DNA of 64,000 nucleotides from an uncultured Clostridia bacterium (GTDB lineage: Bacteria; Bacillota; Clostridia; Oscillospirales; Acutalibacteraceae). Positions 6,832 to 15,637 of this stretch are shown here, in pieces. The notes under the pieces were generated by a model. It did no database searches. It was not told the origin of the DNA and saw nothing but the letters and a program-made list of their open reading frames with translations. Position 1 is the first letter of the stretch. The number at the start of each line of letters is the position of its first letter. Where the stretch lies: positions 46,533-110,532 of the forward strand of contig CANPVE010000008.1 of assembly GCA_947581635.1 (NCBI GenBank), given 5' to 3'. A program made the translations under genes and the position numbers.

Positions 6832-8952
6832 ATGGCAAACGGAGGGGTAATTATAAAAAAACTTACTGAACAACAGGAATTTATTAGAAAGTATCTGAGC
6901 CAAAAGAGCAAGATGATAAAGTTGGAGAAGCTGGTTAAGGATCTTGGCGTAACCGACAAGACGGAGTTTATCAAGGATTTGAACGCTTTGGAACACGCGG
7001 GTGAGATAATCATTTCCCAAAAGGGCAATGTCAGAAGTGTAGAGGGCGCCGGACTTGTCAGGGGAAAGATTGTATCCGCTTCCAGAAATTTCAGCTTTAT
7101 GCAGCCTGAGGGCGGCGGGGAAGATGTGTACATTCCGTACGAATACAACGGTGGCGCGCTGCCGGGCGACGGTGTGATAATATCCGTACGAGAGGACGAA
7201 AAGGGTCCGAGCGGCAAGGTGCTGAGCGTGTTTGAGCGCGGCAGCAGATTGGTAATCGGAACGGTGAAAAAGTACCGCGGAAAATTGGAACTTCTCGCAG
7301 ACGCAGACTATCGTGTGCCCCTAAATATAGAGAAGAACAGGGTAAACGCCCAAGTGGGAGATAAAGTTCAGGCGAAGGTTAAGCTTGGCAGGAACGGAAG
7401 AGACATCAACTGTTCCGTCACCAAAGTATACGGCGATGCGGAGCGCGCGGAAATTTGCGCCGATGCGATAATAGACGCGCTGGGCATTCCGTCGGAATTC
7501 AGTGAATCAGTGCTGGAAAGCGCCGAGAAGATAAATGTGCGCGGCGTCACGGAGGGTGATATTGAGGGACGCGAAGATTTGCGCCGGGAGAATATATTTA
7601 CCATAGACGGCGCGGACGCCAAGGATTTGGACGACGCCATTTGTGTTAAAAAAACACATAATGGCTTTGAACTCTCAGTACATATAGCCGACGTGTCGCA
7701 TTATGTAGAGAACGAAGGCGAACTCGACTTGGAAGCACTCAAGCGCGGAACGTCGGTCTATTTTGCCGACCGCGTTATTCCTATGTACCCCGAGGCCATT
7801 TCCAACGGCATATGCTCACTCAATGCCCACACGGACAAGCTGACATTCAGCGCATTTATGAGTTTCGACAGCGATGGAAATATGCTGGACTACCGCTTTG
7901 CCAAGACTGTGATTAACTCCAAGGTGCGCGGTGTTTACTCTGAGGTCAACGCGATACTTGACGGTACGGCTTCAGATGAAATTCTCCAAAAGTACGACGT
8001 TGTAATGGGGACAATAAACGACGCGCGCGAGCTTTACAATATACTTAAAGCGAGCTCAGACAGGCGAGGCAACGTGCATTTCACATCTACTGAGTCGCGC
8101 TTTGTGCTGGACGAGAACGGTATCTGTGTAGACTTAAGGGAGCGGGAGACCGGCGAGGCGCAGGAAATGATAGAGCAATTTATGATATCCGCAAATATAG
8201 CCGCCGCTAAGCTGGCAAGGAAAGCGCAGATACCATTTGTCTACAGGGTGCACGAGTCCCCAAACCCCGAGGCTCTGGATCGAGTGGCGCAGCTTCTCCG
8301 CACGCTGGGCGTAGATACTTCGGTTCTGAAGGAAAATCCTTCGCCCGCCGACGTGGATTCGGTGCTTGCACAGGTCAAGGATACACCTTATGAACAGGTT
8401 GTTTCAAGCGCGTTGCTCCGTGCTATGGCGAAAGCGCGCTACGATTACAATCCGCTCGGTCATTTCGGGTTGGCGCTTGAAGATTACTGTCACTTTACCT
8501 CTCCTATACGCCGCTATCCTGACAGCTTTATTCACAGAGTGCTCTCCGCCTATCTGAGTGGAATGAGCCAATATGATCTTGTCAGGCAATTTGACTGGAA
8601 AGCGTCACAAGCTGCGGATCTTTCGTCACAGTACGAAGTTCGGGCGGTGACTGCCGAGCGAAGAACCGAGGATTGCTATATGGCGGAGTATATGTCAAAA
8701 TTTGTGGGTGAGGAATTTGATGGAACGATATCAAGCGTAATTGAACGGGGATTTTTCGTCCGCCTAGCAAACAGCGCTGAGGGACTTGTGCAGTACGAGG
8801 ATTTCCCTGGCGATGATTTTGAGTACGATGGGATAGCCACATACAAAAGCCGCTCAAGCGGAAAGAAATTCCGCGTGGGCGACACTATAAGAATCCGCGT
8901 GGCGGCGGCGAAGATATCCGCAGGCAAAGTTTTATTTGTGACGGCGGAATGA
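6832..8952 (+). CDS. rnr: Ribonuclease R
   Basis: About 706 residues. An N-terminal winged-helix-like segment is followed by a cold-shock OB fold (GKIVSASRNFSFMQPEGGGEDVYIP), the RNB catalytic domain with FTIDGADAKDLDDAI (~257-271, four acidic metal ligands), and a C-terminal S1 domain (FDGTISSVIERGFFVRL). RNase R is a processive 3'-5' exoribonuclease that degrades structured RNA and works with tmRNA; smpB, often next to it, is not here. Start uncertain: ATG 6832 has no ribosome site, while a good GGAGGGG (6841-6847) lies downstream, pointing at non-standard ATT 6850 or ATA 6853. A terminator ends at 6818, just upstream. Confidence 0.93.
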   Translation: MANGGVIIKKLTEQQEFIRKYLSQKSKMIKLEKLVKDLGVTDKTEFIKDLNALEHAGEIIISQKGNVRSVEGAGLVRGKIVSASRNFSFMQPEGGGEDVYIPYEYNGGALPGDGVIISVREDEKGPSGKVLSVFERGSRLVIGTVKKYRGKLELLADADYRVPLNIEKNRVNAQVGDKVQAKVKLGRNGRDINCSVTKVYGDAERAEICADAIIDALGIPSEFSESVLESAEKINVRGVTEGDIEGREDLRRENIFTIDGADAKDLDDAICVKKTHNGFELSVHIADVSHYVENEGELDLEALKRGTSVYFADRVIPMYPEAISNGICSLNAHTDKLTFSAFMSFDSDGNMLDYRFAKTVINSKVRGVYSEVNAILDGTASDEILQKYDVVMGTINDARELYNILKASSDRRGNVHFTSTESRFVLDENGICVDLRERETGEAQEMIEQFMISANIAAAKLARKAQIPFVYRVHESPNPEALDRVAQLLRTLGVDTSVLKENPSPADVDSVLAQVKDTPYEQVVSSALLRAMAKARYDYNPLGHFGLALEDYCHFTSPIRRYPDSFIHRVLSAYLSGMSQYDLVRQFDWKASQAADLSSQYEVRAVTAERRTEDCYMAEYMSKFVGEEFDGTISSVIERGFFVRLANSAEGLVQYEDFPGDDFEYDGIATYKSRSSGKKFRVGDTIRIRVAAAKISAGKVLFVTAE

Positions 8953-9024
8953 TGGTTTAAAAATTTTGGGTTGCTGTAAATAAATTTCGTGATATTTTGA
9001 TACGGCTCAATTTATAAAACAGAA

Positions 9025-9078
9025 ACAGCCTTCGGGTGAACTGAGTTTTAAAGCTGCTGCGCCCGGAAGGCTGTTTTT
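9025..9078 (+). terminator. Terminator after rnr
   Basis: Stem ACAGCCTTCGGG / CCCGGAAGGCTGT with one bulged base, then five T. The rest of 8953-9167 shows no gene. Confidence 0.8.
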
Positions 9079-9167
9079 ATATTAAATTTATTGGTACCTA
9101 TTTCAATTTAAAAAGCAGAAAAAATTCGGCGGTAAACCAGCGCATTAAAGATAAATTGATCAGATAT

Positions 9168-9680
9168 TTAAAATATATCAGTAATAAAGTCTCTCAATTT
9201 GTGAAACCAAAGCGTGAACCACTCAAATCCGTCAAGCAAGTCGAAGGAAAAAAATCCGTTCATCGACTTTATGCATATCACCACCGATGCTATAAGCATT
9301 CCGAGCTGAAGCACCTGCTCGAACACACCTTGATTGGTATTCCTTTTGGCGAGGGGAAACCGCAACTTTTTGTCCCACGGCCAGAATAATTTCAGCCCCT
9401 TCGCTGTCATCATGTCGAGAATAATGTGTGTCAGCACACCCAGTCCCAGCCACGGATTGACGAAGATTGAGAGTACAAGCATGAGTATGCTGTGCGTCGG
9501 ACCCCGATGAGGGAGAAGTTTTGCGAATGTTTTTGCGTGTTTGCCAACTATGGACTGAGCCGTGTCGATATCGGGCAGCAGTGCGCCGAACGTAGCCATA
9601 ACTACCTCCGCGCCTGTGCCGTGGAGTGCAAGAGCCGCGCAGGCTCCCGCCAAAGCATGAGTTTTACCTGTCATTTCCAA
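9168..9680 (-). CDS. YdjM/DUF457-type membrane-bound metal-dependent hydrolase
   Basis: 170 residues with the family pattern of metal-ligand motifs: MTGKTHALAG at the start, LLPDIDTAQS (about 34-43), HRGPTHSI (about 58-65), and HIILDMMTAKGLKLFWPW (about 84-101), with hydrophobic helices between. These His/Asp residues define the DUF457/YdjM family, membrane proteins predicted to be hydrolases and in some species part of the SOS regulon; substrate unknown. TTG 9680 has the better spacing from AAAGGA; ATG 9674 is the alternative. It faces rnr and is apparently monocistronic. Confidence 0.85.
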   Translation of the reverse strand: MEMTGKTHALAGACAALALHGTGAEVVMATFGALLPDIDTAQSIVGKHAKTFAKLLPHRGPTHSILMLVLSIFVNPWLGLGVLTHIILDMMTAKGLKLFWPWDKKLRFPLAKRNTNQGVFEQVLQLGMLIASVVICIKSMNGFFSFDLLDGFEWFTLWFHKLRDFITDIF

Positions 9681-9784
9681 ACTAATCCTTTCAGTTGATA
9701 TTTCAATTATAACACATATTCGGATAAATGCAACACCGCAAACGACTTATGTTTATCTGATATTATAGAAATGCAAAAAAATAA

Positions 9785-10367
9785 TCGCTCGGATTTGGAG
9801 CGAAGGCAAACGCATGGCTGCGTTCTCGTACTGTGCTTAAATTTATAGCGCCTGTTTATAAAAACTTCAAAAACAAAATAAATTTCCATTTTGCGATTGA
9901 CAATGTAAACGAGGCAATCAACAAAAAGGATTATTCGCTAAACCGTAGCTTTGAACTGCGAACGGGTAACTCTTGAAAAACTGAGATTCAGCGCTTCGGG
10001 AGCGGATTTCATAATTAAAATCGATCCAAATGACGATCTCACGCCGGATGAGGTCGGGGATCTGATTGAATACTTTAAGGCTTCGGTGTATGTGCGCAGT
10101 GACAATGAGGAAAGGAAGAATTCGTCTGAAAAGCCAAACGATTCAGGCAAGGCCGACAGTGATGGTTCGGGATTTATCTGGCTGTGTCGCATACTCGCCG
10201 TATCTTACAATCTCGACGATATTACAGTCACCGCCCCGAAAAATTCTCAAATGGCGTGTATACGTTTGATGATAACAATATTCATCTTCTGGCTTAACCC
10301 AATATACCCGAATGCGGACGTTGATATGTTGAACGAACAGAAGTATTTTCACTTCAAGGCTAAATAA
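9785..10367 (+). pseudogene. Probable decayed gene with frame changes (unidentified)
   Basis: Protein-like sequence runs through at least two frames. From 9785 one frame is open for 62 codons and reads like real protein (KFIAPVYKNFKNKINFHFA, then DNVNEAINKKDYSLNRSFEL) until a TGA near 9975. Overlapping it, another frame from ~9951 continues with ADFIIKIDPNDDLTPDEVGD and a hydrophilic stretch, becomes less convincing after ~10180, and stops at 10367. A third frame near 10230-10290 reads NGVYTFDDNNIHLLA before a stop. No ribosome site or clear start exists. I read it as a frameshifted remnant; I cannot name the parent family. A small real gene from 9951 is the alternative. Confidence 0.35.
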
Positions 10368-10427
10368 CTTCGCAAACGGTTAATCTATACAGCACTGATT
10401 ATACCGAAATCCAATAAAGGTGCCACT

Positions 10428-10488
10428 AAAAATCTTCACCCAACAGACTGAAAGACAGTATACGCAAGTTTAGAGGTGAAGATTTTTT
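10428..10488 (+). terminator. Hairpin with T-run downstream of the decayed gene
   Basis: Arms AAAAATCTTCACC and GGTGAAGATTTTT (10428-10440, 10475-10487) pair perfectly around a 34-base loop; T residues follow. Confidence 0.6.
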
Positions 10489-10555
10489 GCTTTTTAATAT
10501 TTAGTATAAAAAATACAACACAGCGGTGTGGCTGTGTTCTTGATGCCAACACAAA

Positions 10556-10608
10556 ACCCCCGCTGCCGCCGGGACTGATTTAGCCCGAGCTTGGCGGAGG
10601 TTTTTTTA
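10556..10608 (-). terminator. GC-rich terminator of pckG
   Basis: GC-rich hairpin (CCGCC / GGCGG and CGGG / CCCG segments) with T-runs on both sides, 31 bases downstream of the pckG stop. Probably bidirectional. Confidence 0.65.
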
Positions 10609-10638
10609 CTATAAATCAGGCGATGTTAAAGATTTAAA

Positions 10639-12423
10639 TTACTCTGCGAGCTTTGCCTCAAGAGTGTCAAGCTCTGCTTGCAGTTTCTCGGGGAGCTTAT
10701 CGCCGAACTTTGCATAAAATTCTTTGATACCGGGAATCTCTGCCTTCCAGAGGTCGGTGTCAACATTGAGAACTCCGGCGAGATCTTCCTTGGTGAAGTC
10801 AAGACCATCAAGGTTGATGTCGTCAACTTCAGGAACGTAGCCGATGGCCGTCTCCTTGGCGCCTACCTTGCCTTCGCATCTCTTAATTATCCAGTCGAGA
10901 ACGCGGAGGTTGTCACCGAAGCCCGGCCATACGAAGTTGCCTTCGTCGTCGGTGCGGAACCAGTTGACGTGGAAAATCTTGGGAGCTTTGTCTCCAAGCT
11001 TTTCACCCATGTCGATCCAGTGCTGCCAGTAATAAGCCATATTGTAGCCGCAGAAAGGAATCATAGCCATAGGATCGCGGCGCACGACGCCGACTGCTCC
11101 TGTAGCCGCAGCAGTTGTCTCAGACGCCATGGTAGAACCCACAAATACACCGTGATTCCAGTCTCTGGACTGATAGACCAGCGGAGCGGTCTTTGCGCGG
11201 CGTCCGCCGAACACGATAGCGCTGATCGGTACGCCCGTCGTGGAATCAAATTCAGACGAAACGCAGGGGCAGTTTTTAGCGGGAGCGGTGAAGCGGGAGT
11301 TCGGGTGGGCCAGCTTGTTGCCCTGAGCCGTAAACTCGGGACCGTTCACATGAGCGCCCTTCCACTCGACAGCATTCACGGGCGGATTCTTGTCGAGACC
11401 TTCCCACCAAACCGTGTTGTCGTCGAGATTCTGAGCTACATTTGTAAATATTGTATTCTTCCTTGTCGAGGCAAGGGCGTTGGGATTGGACTTCGCGTTT
11501 GTGCCGGGGGCAACGCCAAAGAAGCCGTTTTCGGGATTGATAGCCCAGAGCCTGCCGTCCGGACCGATTCTCAGCCAGCTTATATCGTCACCTACGCACC
11601 ACACCTTGTAGCCCTTGCTCTTGTACACTTCGGGAGGAATGAGCATGGCAAGGTTGGTCTTGCCGCAGGCCGACGGGAAAGCCGCGCACACATATTTAAT
11701 TTCGCCCTGTGGATTTTCAAGACCGAGGATAAGCATATGCTCTGCCATCCAGCCTTCCTTCCAGCCCTGGTAAGAAGCAATGCGAAGGGCGAAGCACTTT
11801 TTGCCGAGCAGCACATTTCCGCCGTAAGCCGAGTTTACGGAAATGATCGTGTTGTCCTGAGGGAACTGACAGATGTATCTCTTCTCCTCGTCAATATCGC
11901 AAGTGGCATGGAGACCGCGAACCCAGTCGTTGCTCTCATTGCCAAACGCATCAAGCACTGCTTTGCCCATTCTTGTCATTATAGCCATGTTGAGCACGAC
12001 GTAGATAGAGTCCGTCAGTTCAATACCAACCTTAGAAAACTCGGAGCCTATCGGACCCATTGAGTAGGGAATGATGTACATCGTTCTGCCTGCATATCTG
12101 CCTCTTGCAATGTCGTAGAGCATCTTGTAGGCCTCAGACGGCTCCATCCAGTTGTTGGTGGGACCTGCCTCCTCCTTGGAGTTGGCGCAGATAAATGTGC
12201 GTGCCTCTACACGGGCGACGTCGTTGGGCTTGGTGCGGTGCAGATAGCAGCCGGGGAGCTTTTCTTCATTAAGCTTGATGAGCTCACCGGACTGACACGC
12301 CTGCTTGCGAAGCTGCTCGAGCTGCTCTTCGGAGCCGTCGATCCAAACGATCTCGGAGGGCTTCATTAATTCTGTCATTTCGTCAATCCAAGAGAGCATT
12401 GACTTGTTTTCTGTTAAAGCCAT
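10639..12423 (-). CDS. pckG: Phosphoenolpyruvate carboxykinase (GTP)
   Basis: 594 residues, the usual length of the GTP-dependent enzyme. It interconverts oxaloacetate and PEP; in fermenting anaerobes it often runs toward oxaloacetate. Signatures of the GTP class: AAFPSACGKTNLAML (P-loop, about 246-260), VWCVGDDISWLRIGPDGRL with the metal-binding Asp pair, and NPENGFFGVAPGTN. The ATP class has a different P-loop (GLSGTGKTTL), so the assignment is clear. ATG 12423 follows AAAGGAGAT. A sigma-A promoter and a dyad in the leader suggest regulated expression. Works with the malic enzyme and citrate synthase of this window in C3/C4 metabolism. Confidence 0.97.
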   Translation of the reverse strand: MALTENKSMLSWIDEMTELMKPSEIVWIDGSEEQLEQLRKQACQSGELIKLNEEKLPGCYLHRTKPNDVARVEARTFICANSKEEAGPTNNWMEPSEAYKMLYDIARGRYAGRTMYIIPYSMGPIGSEFSKVGIELTDSIYVVLNMAIMTRMGKAVLDAFGNESNDWVRGLHATCDIDEEKRYICQFPQDNTIISVNSAYGGNVLLGKKCFALRIASYQGWKEGWMAEHMLILGLENPQGEIKYVCAAFPSACGKTNLAMLIPPEVYKSKGYKVWCVGDDISWLRIGPDGRLWAINPENGFFGVAPGTNAKSNPNALASTRKNTIFTNVAQNLDDNTVWWEGLDKNPPVNAVEWKGAHVNGPEFTAQGNKLAHPNSRFTAPAKNCPCVSSEFDSTTGVPISAIVFGGRRAKTAPLVYQSRDWNHGVFVGSTMASETTAAATGAVGVVRRDPMAMIPFCGYNMAYYWQHWIDMGEKLGDKAPKIFHVNWFRTDDEGNFVWPGFGDNLRVLDWIIKRCEGKVGAKETAIGYVPEVDDINLDGLDFTKEDLAGVLNVDTDLWKAEIPGIKEFYAKFGDKLPEKLQAELDTLEAKLAE

Positions 12424-12476
12424 TGTAAAATATCTCCTTTCAAATCGGACAAGACGTCAGTCTAAATCCAACCGAG

Positions 12477-12492
12477 GTACAATTTTTTGTAC
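12477..12492. promoter_or_regulatory. Dyad GTACAA-N4-TTGTAC in the pckG leader
   Basis: Six-base arms, four-base centre, a few bases downstream of the predicted transcription start of pckG. Possible operator; the binding protein is unknown. Confidence 0.4.
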
Positions 12493-12500
12493 TTACCAGT

Positions 12501-12530
12501 ATTATACTATACGCTGTACGCATTTTTCAA
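12501..12530 (-). promoter_or_regulatory. Promoter of pckG
   Basis: Minus-strand TTGAAA (12525-12530), 18-base spacer, TATAAT (12501-12506). Confidence 0.75.
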
Positions 12531-12540
12531 TTGATAAAGT

Positions 12541-12949
12541 GTTAATTATTTATGTGATTGAATGTTAGAATTTATATTAAATTGCATAATTTTTTTAACC
12601 GTAATTCAAAAAGGTCCTTTTTACTTTGACTTTATGCGTGATTCTGAGTGATTTTTGCAATATTGATGTCTCTGATTCTCCATAAATTTAATAATTAACG
12701 CGATCTTTTAATGCGGATTTTTTTAGTTTCTTAGATAAAGAAAGCGATAACAGGTACGGTGGAAAACATAAAAATGAAAAGATAAAAGGCGAAAATATTG
12801 CAGAAGAGCGGCATAGCAGGGAGACAACCGAATAAATTTATGAAGTTTGCGATAAAGTGGTGGATTTTACGGCTATAATATGTTATAATACAAAAACAGC
12901 TTGAAAAAACGGGCTTCAAAACCTTTATGGCCCGAAAGAAGGTAGTTGA
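12541..12949. other. 409-base AT-rich intergenic region between pckG and corA
   Basis: No convincing gene. Contains an extended -10 box TGTTATAAT (12881-12889) with a second TATAAT at 12874-12879, about 60 bases before corA, likely its promoter. No Mg2+ riboswitch signature was recognised. Confidence 0.5.
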
Positions 12950-13891
12950 ATGCTGAATCTGTATCGCACCGAGGACAAAATTTTAAAGGAAATTGATGAA
13001 ATTACGGACGGCTGCTGGATCAATATGGTGAATCCGTCATATCACGAAGTAGCCGAAATAGCGGACGAATTCGGGATAGACGAGGCGGACATCATGGCAG
13101 CGTTGGACGATGAGGAAAGCTCACGTATCGAGCTTGAGGACGGATATACACTGATACTTATAGACATTCCTTCTGTGGAAGTCCGACACGATAAAAACCG
13201 TCACACTACCGTGCCTTTGGGTATGCTGATAACACAGAGCGCGATAATTACGGTGTGTACCGTGGAAACACCGATACTTAGCGACTTTATAAACAAGAGA
13301 ATAAAAGACTTCAGCACCAAGAAAAAGATGAGATTTATATACCAGATATTCGCGCGGACCATATCGCTATACCAATCAACGCTTCGCTCAATTGATAAAA
13401 TGCGCACTGACATTGAGGAGCGGGTGGGCAATGATACCACTGACATTGACCTTATTGACCTTCATGAACTGGAGTCGACGCTGGTTTATTTTGCAACGTC
13501 TCTGAATGCAAACAGCGGAGTGCTCAACCGTCTGACGCGATATACCCGTCTTGAGCAGTATCCCGACGATCAGGAACTGCTGGACGACCTGATAGTCGAG
13601 AACCGTCAGGCTATAGAGATGACGTCAATATACCGTGATATTCTGAACGGCACGCGCGAGCTTATATCGTCTATAATTGACAGCAAACTGAATAATGTGA
13701 TGAAATATCTCACGGCGATAACACTTGTTATGGCGATCCCGACAATAATTTCAGGTCTCTACGGAATGAATGTCAACTCGGCGGGTATGCCGTTTGCCGG
13801 ATCGCCCTACGGCTTTGGGATAGTGTGTTTGCTGACGCTTGTGGTATGCGTGATATCTTTGGTTATACTTAAAAGGAAAAGAATGTTGTAA
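12950..13891 (+). CDS. corA: CorA-family magnesium/divalent cation transporter
   Basis: 313 residues. The first ~240 form the cytoplasmic alpha/beta and long-helix domain (WINMVNPSYHEVAEIADEFG, then the helix with NRLTRYTRLEQYP). Two C-terminal transmembrane helices follow, the first ending in the diagnostic YGMN motif (ISGLYGMNVNSAG), and the protein ends in a basic tail (LKRKRML). CorA proteins are pentameric Mg2+ channels of the plasma membrane. The ribosome site is GAAGGTAG before ATG 12950. It is not obviously co-transcribed with the lrp-like gene 80 bases downstream, though no terminator separates them. Confidence 0.93.
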   Translation: MLNLYRTEDKILKEIDEITDGCWINMVNPSYHEVAEIADEFGIDEADIMAALDDEESSRIELEDGYTLILIDIPSVEVRHDKNRHTTVPLGMLITQSAIITVCTVETPILSDFINKRIKDFSTKKKMRFIYQIFARTISLYQSTLRSIDKMRTDIEERVGNDTTDIDLIDLHELESTLVYFATSLNANSGVLNRLTRYTRLEQYPDDQELLDDLIVENRQAIEMTSIYRDILNGTRELISSIIDSKLNNVMKYLTAITLVMAIPTIISGLYGMNVNSAGMPFAGSPYGFGIVCLLTLVVCVISLVILKRKRML

Positions 13892-13972
13892 ATATAAAGA
13901 TAAAACTGTAATAGGAGCAGTCGAACTGCCTGTTCTCATTTTGTTCGGTTGATTTAAGGAGGTTTTTACATT

Positions 13973-14455
13973 ATGGATAAAATATTGAGCGTATTAAAAG
14001 ACAATCCAAGGCTCAGTGACAGCCAGATCGCAGCGATGGTTGGTCTTACCGAAGAAGAAGTGGGCGAGAGGATAGCGGACTTTGAAAAGAGCGGAGTGAT
14101 CTGCGGCTACAATACGGTTATAGATTGGGAAAAGCTCGAGGAGACCGAGAAGGTTACAGCTATAATTGAACTGAAGGTCACACCTCGCAAGGACACAGGA
14201 TTCGAGTCGATAGCCGAGGAGATAATGGCGTTTGACGAGGTGGAATCGGTAAATCTTATGAGCGGAGGCTATGACTTTTCAGTGTGTGTTGCGGGCAAAA
14301 CCTTTCAGGAAATCGCTATGTTTGTAGCGAAGAGGCTCGCTCCTATTGATTCCGTGATATCCACCACAACTCATTTTATTCTCAAAAGGTACAAACAAGA
14401 TGGAATCCTCATCTCGTCGGACTGTGAGGACGAAAGAGGGGCGGATATCCTGTGA
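13973..14455 (+). CDS. Lrp/AsnC-family transcriptional regulator
   Basis: 160 residues. Residues 1-45 are a winged helix-turn-helix (LKDNPRLSDSQIAAMVGLTEEEVGERIADFEKSGVI); residues ~60-145 are the RAM/AsnC ligand-binding domain (VTAIIELKVTPRK, VESVNLMSGGYDFSVCVAG). Such proteins sense amino acids and form octamers. Perfect AAGGAGG ribosome site. Its last four bases overlap the start of the aminotransferase gene, so the two are translationally coupled and the regulator probably responds to an amino acid handled by that enzyme. The N-terminal domain is slightly short relative to E. coli Lrp. Confidence 0.92.
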   Translation: MDKILSVLKDNPRLSDSQIAAMVGLTEEEVGERIADFEKSGVICGYNTVIDWEKLEETEKVTAIIELKVTPRKDTGFESIAEEIMAFDEVESVNLMSGGYDFSVCVAGKTFQEIAMFVAKRLAPIDSVISTTTHFILKRYKQDGILISSDCEDERGADIL

Positions 14456-15630
14456 TTGATTACGATTCGCTGATGAACGTCACCGCGCGGGATGTTCCGC
14501 CATCGGGCATACGGAAATTCTTTGATATAGCCGCCGAAATGGATGAGGTCATATCTCTGTCAGTAGGCGAGCCTGATTTTCAGACGCCTTGGCACGTGCG
14601 CAATGTCGGCATTGAATCTTTGCAAAGAGGGCACACGAGTTATTCTCCAAACAGGGGCTTCACTGCACTGTGCAGGGAAATTTGCAGCTATTACAAGCGC
14701 AAATTTGATTTGGATTACGACTTCCGCACTGATGTTGTGGTGACCGTGGGCGGCTCGGAGGCCATTGACCTGGCTATCAGAACTTTGGTGAACCCGGGGG
14801 ACGAAGTGCTTGTTCCCCAACCCAGCTTTGTGTGTTATGTGCCCATAGCGGAACTGACGGGCGCTAAGGTGATCCCGATAGTCACCACGCGCGAGAATGA
14901 GTTCAGAATTACAGCGGACGAGCTGCGAAAGAAGATAACCGATCGCACCAAACTGTTGATTTTGCCCTACCCCAATAACCCTACAGGAGCCGTAATGCGC
15001 CGCGGGCATCTGGAGGAAATAGCTCAGGTTTTGCGTGGCACGAATATAATGGTTTTGGCTGACGAGATATATTCCGAACTCACTTACAATGGTATACCTC
15101 ATGTTTCCTTTGCCTCGATAGACGGCATGAAGGAGCGCACCATCGTTGTCAACGGCTTCTCAAAGTCTTACGCGATGACAGGCTGGCGATTGGGTTATGC
15201 GCTGGGACCCGCGCCAATAATCGCGGTTATGACGAAGGTTCATCAGTATGCGATAATGTGCGCCCCCACTACATCGCAGTACGCGGCGATCGAGGCTTTG
15301 AGAAGCGGTGACGGAGATATCGCCGGAATGCGCGACGAATACGATATGCGCCGCCGCCTTATCGTTAGCGGTTTCAGAAAACTTGGCTTCGACTGCTTTG
15401 AGCCCGAGGGGGCGTTTTACATATTTCCCTGTATAAAGAACACGGGAATGAGTTCTGATGAATTCTGTGAACGTCTTCTTGAGAAAAAACACGTTGCGGT
15501 TGTTCCCGGCAACGCGTTTGGCGAGTGCGGAGAAGGATATATACGCGTGTCCTATGCTTATTCGACAGGCCACATAAAGGAGGCGCTGAGGAGAATTCGC
15601 CTCTTCCTCAAGGAAGAAAATCTGATGTAG
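14452..15630 (+). CDS. PLP-dependent class I/II aminotransferase
   Basis: 392 residues, start GTG 14452 overlapping the regulator stop (GTGA). Class-I fold signatures: SVGEPDFQTP, the YSPNRGFTALCREI segment, YPNNPTGAV (pyridoxal phosphate contact), ADEIYSELTY with the Asp/Tyr pair, and the Schiff-base lysine in GFSKSYAMTGWRLGY. The C-terminal arginine that binds the substrate carboxylate is in EGYIRVSYA. Close to the PatA/AspC-like group of Firmicutes; the exact amino donor (aspartate, alanine, aromatic) cannot be read off. Its coupling to an Lrp-type regulator points to amino acid responsive expression. Confidence 0.93.
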   Translation: MIDYDSLMNVTARDVPPSGIRKFFDIAAEMDEVISLSVGEPDFQTPWHVRNVGIESLQRGHTSYSPNRGFTALCREICSYYKRKFDLDYDFRTDVVVTVGGSEAIDLAIRTLVNPGDEVLVPQPSFVCYVPIAELTGAKVIPIVTTRENEFRITADELRKKITDRTKLLILPYPNNPTGAVMRRGHLEEIAQVLRGTNIMVLADEIYSELTYNGIPHVSFASIDGMKERTIVVNGFSKSYAMTGWRLGYALGPAPIIAVMTKVHQYAIMCAPTTSQYAAIEALRSGDGDIAGMRDEYDMRRRLIVSGFRKLGFDCFEPEGAFYIFPCIKNTGMSSDEFCERLLEKKHVAVVPGNAFGECGEGYIRVSYAYSTGHIKEALRRIRLFLKEENLM

Positions 15631-15637
15631 AGGACGT

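Noticed and set aside
10678..12063. 461-codon plus-strand open frame
   Set aside because: Fully antisense to pckG, whose motifs are intact; no ribosome site and no recognisable motif.
12731..12919. Small hydrophobic minus-strand frame upstream of corA
   Set aside because: AT-rich region gives Phe/Ile-rich translations by chance; no ribosome site.
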